A stretch of DNA of 38,064 nt from Oscillatoriales cyanobacterium CG2_30_44_21 (GTDB taxonomy: Bacteria > Cyanobacteriota > Cyanobacteriia > Pseudanabaenales > Pseudanabaenaceae). Location of the stretch: contig MNZA01000242.1 of assembly GCA_001873375.1 (NCBI GenBank), positions 1 through 38,064 on the forward strand, written 5' to 3'. The position numbers and the translations under genes were made by a program. Below, one piece after another: positions 1-7,299 of this stretch (position 1 is its first letter; each line of letters opens with the position of its first letter). The notes beneath the pieces are model-generated. The model was not told the DNA's origin and did not search any database. It saw only the letters and a program-made list of their open reading frames with translations.

Positions 1-2239
1 CTGGCAATAATCTAGCGTAGTAAACTTTTTTACCATTGCTTTTACTCAAATCTTTCTTCATTTTCGCATCATTTTTTCTCTTTGCGTAAGTCCTATTACT
101 AAAACTTTGATGATTTTGATAGTTCTGTTCGGTCAGATTTTTATAATTGATGACTTGGGCAGTCTTGCTGGCAAGTTCGCAGTTGGCGGGCAGACAGATC
201 CTAAAGGTGGAACCCATCCCTAGCTCACTGCTCACAAATATATTGCCGCCCATCATTTGACAGAGGCGCTGGCTAATCGCTAGTCCTAGCCCTGTGCCGC
301 CATATTGGCGAGTCGTGGAATTATCGGCTTGGGTAAAGGGTTGAAATAGATTTTGGAGATTTTCGGAGCTAATCCCGATCCCTGTGTCATTGATCAAAAA
401 GACCAGAACTTCTCCCTGTGCCGAAAAGCTACGGCTAACTTTGACGGTGATTTTTCCCGATTTGGTAAATTTGCAGGCATTGCTCAATACGTTTAGCAGA
501 ACTTGACGCAGGCGAGTCATATCGGCTCGAATATAGCCAAGCTCTTGGTCACAACTGACATCTAGCTGATTATTGTTTTTGATTAATAGCGGCTGAATCG
601 TACTACTAACTTCATGCACCAGTCCCCACACATCAAAATCATCGAAGTAAATCTCCAATTTACCCGCTTCGATTTTGGTCATATCGAGAATGTCATTGAT
701 TAAAGCCAGCAGATGATGACCAGAGCGATAAATCTTTTGGAGGTCTGCTTCAAAATCCTCCAGACCCAATAGAGCCGCATCTTCTTGCAACATTTCGCTA
801 TAGCCAATGATCGCATTGAGGGGGGTGCGGAGTTCATGGCTCATATTTGCCACAAAGGTGCTTTTGGTACGGCTAGCTTCTAGGGCGCGATCGCGGGCAA
901 GGGCGAGTTCTTCATTCATGGTACGCAGAGCTTCTTCGTCATGTTTACGCCGCATCAGTGATCCCAATTGCTTGGCGATCGCGTTGATCAGTCCCACCAA
1001 ATGCTGATCGCCATCATTGGGAGATTGGGTAAAAAACAGGACGATCGCCACCACGCTCGATTCATCGCTGACAGGAATTGCCAAACCTGACTTCAGCCCA
1101 CAGTCGAGGGCGGCATATTTACGCAAAAAGTTTGCCTCCGACTCGATGCTGAAGTCCCAGATCCACTCAGGCTTTTGCCGTTCCCAGACTCGTCCAGGGA
1201 AGCCCAGCCCTGTGGCAAAGGAAATTTTTTCACTAATATTGCGAAAGTTTTCTAGTCCATCAATACTGCTATACCAAGCAGGGCTGCATACCAGCGTTGT
1301 ATTGTCTTCTGTCGGTATCCAAGCTTCTCCATATTCCCAGCCTGTAAACTGACAGATTTTGCTGAGGGCGATTTCTAAGGCTGACTGAAAGTCATTCGCC
1401 GCGCTGATGTCTAGGGTCAAGGACTGCAATAGTTGCGACTCTTCTTCCGCCCGTTTGCGCTGCGAAATGTCTTGGACAGTGCCTTCAAAACCGACTAGAG
1501 TTCCTTGCGGATTACGGACAGCGCGGACATTTTCGGAGATCCAGATTTTTGTGCCATCGCAGCGATAGGCTTGCGACTCAAAGTTGGTGATCGTATCTTG
1601 ATTTTGCAAAACGTCGATAAATTCTTGACGGCGCGAGGCATTTACATAGATCTGGCTAGCAATATTGGTCACGTCATGAATTAAGGATTCGGCGGAAGGA
1701 AATCCGTAGATCTTGGCTAGCATGGGATTGGCGATTGTGTAGCGCCCATCTAGGGTTGTCCGAAAGATGCCTTCGACAGCATTTTCAAAAATAATCCGAT
1801 ATTTTGCCTCTGCACTTTCGAGATCGTTACGCAGCTTGGAGGTTCTTAACTTTAGGATCTGATGAATTTCTGCGGCTTGGGCGACTACACGCTTGAGGTC
1901 TTCCACCTCATAGGGCTTGGTAATAAACTTAAAGACCTGCGATTGGTTAATCGCTTCGACTAGATCAGAAACATTAGTATATGCCGTTAAGATAATTCTC
2001 AAAGTATCAGGATAGGATTCGGCAACTTGACTGAGTAACTCTGTACCAGTCATCATCGGCATCCGTTGATCAGAGATAATCACCCCAATATCCGCTTCTT
2101 GCTCCAGAATGATCAGCGCCTCAAATCCATTTTTGGCTTGCAAAACTTGATATTTTTGATGGAAGATGCGCTGAAGTAATTCGCGGTTATCAACTTCATC
2201 ATCAACAATTAGCAACTTGATCTTTTGAGGGCGATTCAT
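1..2239 (-). CDS. Hybrid response regulator / PAS / GAF sensor histidine kinase (3' end beyond window)
   Basis: The ORF track misses this gene because it runs off the left edge; I read it from ATG at 2239 with no stop down to base 2 (at least 746 residues). Domains in order: a receiver domain (about 1-125, IVDDE near 11 and phospho-acceptor Asp57 in SDQRMP), a PAS domain (about 140-260), a GAF domain (about 275-430), a HisKA dimerisation domain with phospho-acceptor His468 in MSHELRTPLN, and a HATPase domain with N box (LLNVLSNACKF), G1 (NDTGIGI) and G2 (GGTGLGLAIS). A Lys/Asn-rich tail of 65 or more residues follows. No membrane segment is visible, so it is probably a soluble kinase. An N-terminal receiver suggests that it takes phosphate from, or is gated by, another two-component protein. 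The signal is unknown. Confidence 0.9.
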   Translation of the reverse strand, partial: MNRPQKIKLLIVDDEVDNRELLQRIFHQKYQVLQAKNGFEALIILEQEADIGVIISDQRMPMMTGTELLSQVAESYPDTLRIILTAYTNVSDLVEAINQSQVFKFITKPYEVEDLKRVVAQAAEIHQILKLRTSKLRNDLESAEAKYRIIFENAVEGIFRTTLDGRYTIANPMLAKIYGFPSAESLIHDVTNIASQIYVNASRRQEFIDVLQNQDTITNFESQAYRCDGTKIWISENVRAVRNPQGTLVGFEGTVQDISQRKRAEEESQLLQSLTLDISAANDFQSALEIALSKICQFTGWEYGEAWIPTEDNTTLVCSPAWYSSIDGLENFRNISEKISFATGLGFPGRVWERQKPEWIWDFSIESEANFLRKYAALDCGLKSGLAIPVSDESSVVAIVLFFTQSPNDGDQHLVGLINAIAKQLGSLMRRKHDEEALRTMNEELALARDRALEASRTKSTFVANMSHELRTPLNAIIGYSEMLQEDAALLGLEDFEADLQKIYRSGHHLLALINDILDMTKIEAGKLEIYFDDFDVWGLVHEVSSTIQPLLIKNNNQLDVSCDQELGYIRADMTRLRQVLLNVLSNACKFTKSGKITVKVSRSFSAQGEVLVFLINDTGIGISSENLQNLFQPFTQADNSTTRQYGGTGLGLAISQRLCQMMGGNIFVSSELGMGSTFRICLPANCELASKTAQVINYKNLTEQNYQNHQSFSNRTYAKRKNDAKMKKDLSKSNGKKVYYARLLP

Positions 2240-2304
2240 GGTGGTGATGGCGAACTGGTTTTCGCATTGAGCATAGTTGATTGATCTAAAAATTACTGCT
2301 TCTT

Positions 2305-2349
2305 GTTTTCAAGCAAAGAAATGGCGCAGCCATTTCTTTGCTTGAAAAC
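2305..2349. repeat. Palindrome H1, loop GCA
   Basis: Two 21-base perfect arms flank GCA (centre GGC-GCA-GCC). The right end shares four bases with H2. It lies upstream of the kinase and the epimerase, which are divergently transcribed. Confidence 0.9.
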
Positions 2350-2396
2350 CCAGAGATTGTTCCGCCCGCGTAGCGGGCGGAACAATCTCTGGGTTT
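2346..2396. repeat. Palindrome H2, loop GTA, GTTCCGCCCGC core
   Basis: Two 24-base perfect arms begin AAACCC and end GGGTTT. The inner arm is GTTCCGCCCGC and the loop is GTA. It overlaps H1 on the left and H3 on the right by 3-4 bases. Confidence 0.92.
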
Positions 2397-2434
2397 AGCT
2401 ATTTCCAACGCCTTGGGCGTTGGAAATAGCTAAA
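2394..2434. repeat. Palindrome H3, loop TTG
   Basis: Two 19-base perfect arms flank TTG (centre CGCC-TTG-GGCG). This core is of a second type, also seen at 14104. Third member of the overlapping chain. Confidence 0.88.
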
Positions 2435-2498
2435 TCAGTTTCATAATGGAAATTGCGGCATCTGCCTAAGAGATAAGTGATTTAAGCAAAATATAATT

Positions 2499-3416
2499 AT
2501 GAAAATTATTGTGACTGGTGCTACAGGTTTTGTTGGGACAAAATTAGTGGAGCAATTGCAAAAAAGAGGCGATCGCGTCATTGTATTGGCGCGTAACCCT
2601 GACAAGGCGATCCGTCAATTTGCGAAGGCGACTTCTCCCGTAGAAGTAATTAGTTACGATCCATTTGAATTGGGCGAATGGGGCAAGGTAATTTCGGGAT
2701 GTGATGCGGTGATTAATCTGGCGGGGGAACCTCTTGCGGGTGTTCGGTGGACAGAAGCCCGAAAAAAACAGATTCGAGATAGTCGTATTTTAACCACAAA
2801 TGTCTTAGTTAAGGCGATCGCGATCGCCGAGATTAAGCCGCAGGTGTTGATCAGTGCCTCGGCGATCGGCTATTACGGCACAAGTCTCGATAAGTCTTTT
2901 GATGAATATAGCTATGTGGGCAATGACTTTCTTGCCAAGATCTGCCAAGACTGGGAAGCCGAGGCGGATGCGGTCAAGGACTTGGGCGTGCGCTTAGTCA
3001 AGCTGCGGACAGGAATTGTTTTGGGTATGGGTGGGGCGATAGGTAAGATGTTGCCAATTTTTCAGGTGGGCGGCGGCGGCAAGATTGGCAGTGGCAAGCA
3101 ATGGTTTTCATGGATTCATCGCGATGATCTGGTGAACTTGATTATTGAGGCGATCGTTAATCCACAAATTGCCGATGCGCTCAATGGCACCGCTCCCCAG
3201 CCTGTCACCAATGAAAAATTTACAGTTGCCTTTGCAAAGGCGATTAATCGTCCTGCCTTTTTGCCAGTCCCCGCCGCCGCCTTGATCTTGGTATTTGGAG
3301 AAGGCGCAACGGTTTTACTCGATGGACAGAAAGTACTGCCCAAAAAAGCCGAGCTAAATCAGTTTCAGTTCAAATATCCTGATATTGACTCCGCCCTAAA
3401 GCAAATTTTCAACTAA
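2499..3416 (+). CDS. TIGR01777 family NAD(P)-binding epimerase-like protein
   Basis: 305 residues, normal for this SDR family (YfcH / SDR39U1). The N-terminus MKIIVTGATGFVGTKLVE carries the GxxGxxG dinucleotide-binding loop at about residues 7-13. The conserved blocks INLAGEPLAG, RWTEARKKQIRDSR, SASAIGYYG (with the YYG of the active-site region), FSWIHRDDLV and a C-terminal DUF1731-type segment (NRPAFLPVPAAAL, GQKVLPKKAE) are all visible. It should be a soluble nucleotide-sugar-epimerase-like reductase, but the substrate is not known for the family. It stands alone, transcribed away from the kinase. Its stop codon lies inside the left arm of palindrome H4. Confidence 0.9.
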   Translation: MKIIVTGATGFVGTKLVEQLQKRGDRVIVLARNPDKAIRQFAKATSPVEVISYDPFELGEWGKVISGCDAVINLAGEPLAGVRWTEARKKQIRDSRILTTNVLVKAIAIAEIKPQVLISASAIGYYGTSLDKSFDEYSYVGNDFLAKICQDWEAEADAVKDLGVRLVKLRTGIVLGMGGAIGKMLPIFQVGGGGKIGSGKQWFSWIHRDDLVNLIIEAIVNPQIADALNGTAPQPVTNEKFTVAFAKAINRPAFLPVPAAALILVFGEGATVLLDGQKVLPKKAELNQFQFKYPDIDSALKQIFN

Positions 3417-3454
3417 AAGAGAGTGGCAGCGCTTTGCGCTGCCACTCTCTTTTA
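3414..3454. repeat. Palindrome H4, loop TTT, overlaps stop codon
   Basis: Two 19-base perfect arms flank TTT (centre GCGC-TTT-GCGC). The left arm starts in the TAA of the preceding gene. The position is right for a rho-independent-like terminator. Confidence 0.85.
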
Positions 3455-3459
3455 AGTAG

Positions 3460-3606
3460 AGAACTTACGCAGAAATAGATTAAGCCCTCACCCCTAGCCC
3501 CTCTCCCGCAGGAGAGGAGAACAAGAAAAAATTAGAATTTTACGCCCCTTCTCCTGCGGGAGAAGAGGTTGGGGGATGAGGGTAAATTTTACTTTGCGTA
3601 AGTTCT
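3460..3606. repeat. MITE-like element with CCCTCACCCC core
   Basis: A 147-bp segment bounded by perfect 12-base inverted ends, AGAACTTACGCA and TGCGTAAGTTCT. Inside, CCCTCACCCCTAGCCCCTCT faces its rough complement, ending GGGGGATGAGGG, and two smaller hairpins sit around CTCCCGCAGGAGAG and CTCCTGCGGGAG. No coding potential. A related core with different ends lies at 19806. The whole gap 3417-3779 consists of repeats and I see no gene in it. Confidence 0.8.
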
Positions 3607-3628
3607 AAAGCAGTTAAGCACAAGCAAA

Positions 3629-3653
3629 GTTCCGCCCGCTACGCGGGCGGAAC
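3629..3653. repeat. Palindrome H6, loop TAC
   Basis: Minimal copy of the GTTCCGCCCGC core: two 11-base arms around TAC and no outer extension. Confidence 0.85.
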
Positions 3654-3690
3654 AATTACACCGAGCTACTTAGTTGAAAGCGTTTCTTAG

Positions 3691-3743
3691 CGCTAAAGGA
3701 TTAGAGGTGTGGCGCGAAGCGGCGCACCTCTAATCCTTTAGCG
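3691..3743. repeat. Palindrome H7, loop GAA
   Basis: The outer 19 bases of each arm pair perfectly (CGCTAAAGGATTAGAGGTG). The inner stem ends GC-GAA-GC and contains one G-G mismatch and one T-G pair. It ends 36 bases before the aat start. Confidence 0.85.
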
Positions 3744-3779
3744 TATAGTTTTAGCCATATCCGCATTTGCAGGTTTTTT

Positions 3780-4361
3780 GTGAAAAGGTTTAACATCAAC
3801 GACATAATCGATGGCTACGCTCAAGGCTACTTCTTGATGTCAGATGGTGATGGGCAGCCGATTGAGTGGTATTACTCTAATGCTCGCACCTTGATTCCCC
3901 TCGATGAACGCTTTCGTTATCCCAAGTCATTGCGCCGCGCCATCAACCAAAATCGCTTTGAAGTCAAAATCGATAGCGCCTTTGAAGAAGTAGTTAGTGG
4001 CTGTGCCGATCGCGAGACAACTTGGATCTCGCGGGATTTGCGATCGCTCTACACAGATTTACATAGGGCAGGATGGGCGCATAGCTTTGAGACTTGGTTT
4101 GAGGGCAAGCTCGCAGGCGGGATCTTGGGGATTACGATTCAGGGCTTGTTTATTGGCGAGTCAATGTTTTTTCGAGTTCCTGAAAGCTCCAAAGTGGCGA
4201 TGGTAAAGCTAGTGGAACATTTGCGATCGCGGGGCTATGGTTTATTTGACGCACAATTAATGAATCCCCACTTAGAAAGATTTGGCGCTTACGAAGTCGA
4301 TGACCAAACCTATCAATCACTTTTAAAAAAAGCTCTATCTAAACTTTGCTACTTTAAATAG
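3780..4361 (+). CDS. aat: Leucyl/phenylalanyl-tRNA--protein transferase
   Basis: 193 residues. Transfers Leu, Phe or Met from aminoacyl-tRNA to N-terminal Arg or Lys, marking proteins for the ClpS/ClpAP N-degron pathway in the cytoplasm. The transferase blocks GYFLMSDGDG, IEWYYSNARTLIP, HSFETW and GGILGITIQGLFIGESMF are clear. Glu127, Asp157 and Gln159 (GESMF, FDAQL) match the E. coli catalytic residues Glu156, Asp186 and Gln188 with a constant offset of 29, so the enzyme should be active. It is shorter than the E. coli protein at the N-terminus, as in other cyanobacteria. The start is GTG with AGG just upstream; no in-frame ATG lies upstream. Convergent with murG; two overlapping palindromes fill the gap. 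Confidence 0.93.
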   Translation: MKRFNINDIIDGYAQGYFLMSDGDGQPIEWYYSNARTLIPLDERFRYPKSLRRAINQNRFEVKIDSAFEEVVSGCADRETTWISRDLRSLYTDLHRAGWAHSFETWFEGKLAGGILGITIQGLFIGESMFFRVPESSKVAMVKLVEHLRSRGYGLFDAQLMNPHLERFGAYEVDDQTYQSLLKKALSKLCYFK

Positions 4362-4362
4362 A

Positions 4363-4397
4363 TTAGCAATGGCGCGGCGCAGCCGCGCCATTGCTAA
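4363..4397. repeat. Palindrome H8, loop GCA
   Basis: Two 16-base perfect arms around GCA, starting one base after the aat stop codon. Confidence 0.88.
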
Positions 4398-4428
4398 ATA
4401 GATAAATGGCGTAGCCATTTATCTATTT
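4396..4428. repeat. Palindrome H9, loop GTA, contains murG stop
   Basis: Two 15-base perfect arms around GTA. The right arm includes the last codons and stop of murG, so the palindrome reaches into coding sequence. It shares two bases with H8, giving a back-to-back pair between convergent genes. Confidence 0.88.
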
Positions 4429-5540
4429 GAAAACCCAGCGATCAAGCTGACAATTTGGGCGATCGCCTTTGTATCTTGGCTTTGTTGCATATTCTGAATA
4501 AATTCATCACGCCGCGTGTCTAAGTCTGCGATCGCGGCGAGCAAACTCTCACTGGTTAAATTTTCTTCAAGCAGCACAGCACTATATCCCCGCGCTGCAA
4601 AAGACTGAGCATTGAGGATCTGATCCCCGCGACTTGAGGCTTTGGAGAGAGGGATTAACAAATTTGGCTTGCGGAGTGTCAGAAACTCAAAAACAGCATT
4701 AGCGCCCGATCTCGAAACCACTAGATCGGCGATCGCCAAAATATCGGCTAGTTCTTTACCCAAATATTCAAACTGCCGATAGTGGGGATGTCCACTGAGG
4801 CTGTCGTCCAGATTGCCTTTACCGCAAGCATGAACCACCTGATATTTAGTCGTAATCTTATCTAAATTTGTCCGAATTGCCTGATTAATCTTTGCCGAGC
4901 CAGTACTGCCGCCCACCACAAATAAAACTGGTAAATCCGCCGTAAACCCGCACAATTCTCGCCCTCGACTTGCCACACCCTCCAAAATTTCAGGACGGAT
5001 TGGCAAACCTGTATGGATTACTTTGGCAGCATATTTGGCTAAGTTCTTAACTGTTTCGGGAAAGGTAACACAAACTTTATTGGCAAAAGGAATCGATAAA
5101 CGGTTCGCCAGCCCCGAAGAAAAGTCTGATTCATGGATAATCATCGGCACTCGATGCAACCAACTCGCCAAAATCACAGGCACAGTCACAAACCCGCCTT
5201 TAGAAAATACAACTTGGGGTTTGATCTTGGCGATCGCGAAATAAGCATCAAATACACCCTTAATCACCTTAAACGGATCGATAAAGTTCTCCCAAGAAAA
5301 GTAACGGCGCAACTTTCCCGATGAGATTCCGTAATAGGAGAGTCCAACTTCAGCGACTAATTTCTTTTCAATTCCATTTTTAGAACCGATGTAAACAATC
5401 TCCCATCCATCCGCTTCCAAACTAGGTAATAGGGCAATATTTGGACTAACATGACCCGCAGTCCCCCCACCCGTCAAGACAATCTTGGGCTTGGTTGCAT
5501 TTAATTTTGACTGAACGCTATTTTTCCTAATTGCTGCCAC
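4419..5540 (-). CDS. murG: UDP-GlcNAc:undecaprenyl-PP-MurNAc-pentapeptide GlcNAc transferase
   Basis: 373 residues. GT28 glycosyltransferase that adds GlcNAc to lipid I to make lipid II at the inner face of the cytoplasmic membrane. The N-terminal loop VLTGGGTAGHVSPN (about 22-35), FSKGGFVTVPV, IHESDFSSGLANR, the UDP-binding start VVGGSTGSAKIN and the C-terminal SRSGANAVFEFLTLRKPNLLIPL are visible. HESDFSSG and GGSTGS differ from the HEQN and GGSQGA of the E. coli type; these and YIGSKNGIEK and ISSGKLRRYF recall Firmicutes-type MurG. The start is read as GTG at 5540. No ATG precedes the glycine loop, and about 18 residues lie before the usual family start. It stands alone, not in a mur cluster, so a second paralogue elsewhere is possible. 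Confidence 0.88.
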   Translation of the reverse strand: MAAIRKNSVQSKLNATKPKIVLTGGGTAGHVSPNIALLPSLEADGWEIVYIGSKNGIEKKLVAEVGLSYYGISSGKLRRYFSWENFIDPFKVIKGVFDAYFAIAKIKPQVVFSKGGFVTVPVILASWLHRVPMIIHESDFSSGLANRLSIPFANKVCVTFPETVKNLAKYAAKVIHTGLPIRPEILEGVASRGRELCGFTADLPVLFVVGGSTGSAKINQAIRTNLDKITTKYQVVHACGKGNLDDSLSGHPHYRQFEYLGKELADILAIADLVVSRSGANAVFEFLTLRKPNLLIPLSKASSRGDQILNAQSFAARGYSAVLLEENLTSESLLAAIADLDTRRDEFIQNMQQSQDTKAIAQIVSLIAGFSNR

Positions 5541-5592
5541 AAATTATTTTCTCTAAATAAATTTTTTTGGAAGTAAGTAGCTGGAAACTAGA

Positions 5593-5625
5593 GTTTGTTC
5601 CGCCCGCGTAGCGGGCGGAACAAAC
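5593..5625. repeat. Palindrome H10, loop GTA
   Basis: Two 15-base perfect arms with the GTTCCGCCCGC core and outer extension GTTT/AAAC. It lies between the divergent murG and pentapeptide genes, so here it cannot be a simple 3' terminator. Confidence 0.88.
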
Positions 5626-5716
5626 CTTTTTCGCGGCATCATCATTCATCGCTTTCTTAGTTAAGCTTTGATATTGTAGAACTTTGCAAGTAAAGTAGAC
5701 ACATCCAAAATTAGTT

Positions 5717-6583
5717 ATGAATGTGACAACTAATAATTATCGAAAACTGCTTGAACAAGGTGTAAATGCTTGGAATAAGTGGAGAGAGAGCCAACCAGAT
5801 CAACGGGCAATCGATCTGAGCGAAATTCAGCTTGAGAGTTTAGATCTAGCGGGAATTGACTTTAGTATGATCAATTTACGGGGAGCAAAACTTTATGATG
5901 TAAGTCTCATAGGCGCAAGTTTACGCGGCACTGACTTGAGCATGGCGAGTATGCGAGGAGTGGATCTGAGCCGATCAAATTTAAGTTCGGCGCACCTCAG
6001 CATGACTAGTCTGAGTGAGGCAAATCTGACGCAAGCAAATTTGAGTGGTGCTGACCTGCGCGGCGCAAACTTGCGTCTCGCCAAATTAGACCATGCAGAC
6101 CTATCCAGAGCCAAGTTAAATATGTCCAGCCTGAGCGAAGCGCGGATGGTAGGAGCAATTTTGATCGGTGCAAATTTGAGTCGGGCTGACTTGAAACAGG
6201 CAACGCTGGCGGGTACTGATTTTAGTCGCGCTAATTTGAGCGAGGCGGACTTATCCCACAGCAACCTAAATGTATCCACCTTGGTCGGTACAGACTTGAT
6301 TGGCGCGACTCTGGTGGACGCGGATCTCAGTGAATCCAATCTATGCCGAGCCAATTTAATTGGGGCAAATCTGTATCGAGCCAATCTCAGCAGTTGTGAT
6401 CTAATTAGTGCAGATTTGCGAGGTTCTAATTGCAGTGAAGCCTATTTTATTGGGGCGGACTTGAGCCGCGCCGATCTCAGTCGAGCCGAGTTCACTAAGG
6501 CAAATCTCAGTAAAGTCAACTTTACTGGAGCCAACATGGAAACTACAAATTTTCAAGATGCAATCATGCCCGATGCTTGGTAG
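5717..6583 (+). CDS. Pentapeptide-repeat protein (long)
   Basis: 288 residues. A 40-residue lead (LLEQGVNAWNKWRESQPDQ) is followed by about 45 tandem A(D/N)LXX units from residue 42 almost to the C-terminus, for example ADLRGANLRLAKLDHADLSR. Such repeats form a right-handed square beta-helix. Function is not predictable: some family members mimic DNA and inhibit gyrase, while most cyanobacterial ones are uncharacterised. No signal peptide or membrane segment. Coordinates follow the first ATG. The repeat period leaves a long open frame on the opposite strand (5893-6384), which is not a gene. Confidence 0.9.
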   Translation: MNVTTNNYRKLLEQGVNAWNKWRESQPDQRAIDLSEIQLESLDLAGIDFSMINLRGAKLYDVSLIGASLRGTDLSMASMRGVDLSRSNLSSAHLSMTSLSEANLTQANLSGADLRGANLRLAKLDHADLSRAKLNMSSLSEARMVGAILIGANLSRADLKQATLAGTDFSRANLSEADLSHSNLNVSTLVGTDLIGATLVDADLSESNLCRANLIGANLYRANLSSCDLISADLRGSNCSEAYFIGADLSRADLSRAEFTKANLSKVNFTGANMETTNFQDAIMPDAW

Positions 6584-6593
6584 CGCGGCTAAC

Positions 6594-6642
6594 CCAAAAA
6601 ACACTGATTCGCCCGCTTCGCGGGCGAATCAGTGTTTTTTGG
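6594..6642. repeat. Palindrome H11, loop TTC
   Basis: Two 23-base perfect arms around TTC, ending in A and T runs. It lies between convergent genes and can serve as a terminator on both strands. Confidence 0.9.
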
Positions 6643-6649
6643 TTTGGCA

Positions 6650-7069
6650 TTAAAGGAGGCTGGCTGTGAACAGGCTGCCGATACAAGTCATGCTGACCGC
6701 CCACATCGGCGATCGCAACCAAGGCAAATTCACAATATAAAATAAGCTGAACAATAATCTAGCAGCTAAAAAAACAAGCACATACAAAGAAGTTTTATCG
6801 GAAGCAGAATTGCTGACATAAGTAGTCAAAGCGGCGGCGACAAATAAGGCAAATACTTCAAAGGAATTTTGGTGCGCCCAAGTGGCTCTCTTGGCATAGT
6901 TGGGCAACCGATCAAACATCGCTCGCGGTGCATTCATATCTATGCCAATGCTCACCCTTGCATAAGCAACCACCATGTAAGGTAAGTAAATCAGTCCTGC
7001 GGCGATCGCAATTCCATACAACAATATTTGTGATGGCGCAACTTGTGATAAAAAAACTGGCAATTCCAT
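6650..7069 (-). CDS. MAPEG family membrane protein
   Basis: 139 residues with four hydrophobic segments (about 14-36, 69-86, 92-112 and 118-138). The signature RATWAHQNSFEVFALFVAAAL is typical of bacterial MAPEG proteins, relatives of microsomal glutathione transferases and eicosanoid-pathway enzymes. The bacterial substrate is unknown. It would sit in the plasma or thylakoid membrane. ATG start with a hydrophobic N-terminus. It stands alone, transcribed divergently from the M61 peptidase. Confidence 0.85.
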   Translation of the reverse strand: MELPVFLSQVAPSQILLYGIAIAAGLIYLPYMVVAYARVSIGIDMNAPRAMFDRLPNYAKRATWAHQNSFEVFALFVAAALTTYVSNSASDKTSLYVLVFLAARLLFSLFYIVNLPWLRSPMWAVSMTCIGSLFTASLL

Positions 7070-7199
7070 AGTGATTGAATAGCGATCTAGAATCTAGATC
7101 AAGTTTGGTTAACTTTTGTTAATTAGATTTTATACCAATGTCGCGATCGCCAGTTTGGTTACAGCACGAAGCGCTTACTTGCACCCCAGAGAGGTTTTT

Positions 7200-7224
7200 C
7201 AAAGCGCGGCTTCGCCGTGCTTTG
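7200..7224. repeat. Palindrome H12, loop TTC (imperfect)
   Basis: Two 11-base arms with one G-T pair around TTC. Nothing else is recognised in the gap 7070-7299. Confidence 0.65.
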
Positions 7225-7299
7225 GTGGAGAATCGCCGCCACTCACTTTTGGGAGTTACTCTATATAAATAGCCAAATTCAAAATAATAATAAATAATA

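Noticed and set aside
5893-6384. 163-residue minus-strand ORF opposite the pentapeptide gene
   Set aside because: It is the antisense shadow of the 15-base repeat period: Arg/Ser/Leu-rich with the same periodicity and no domain.
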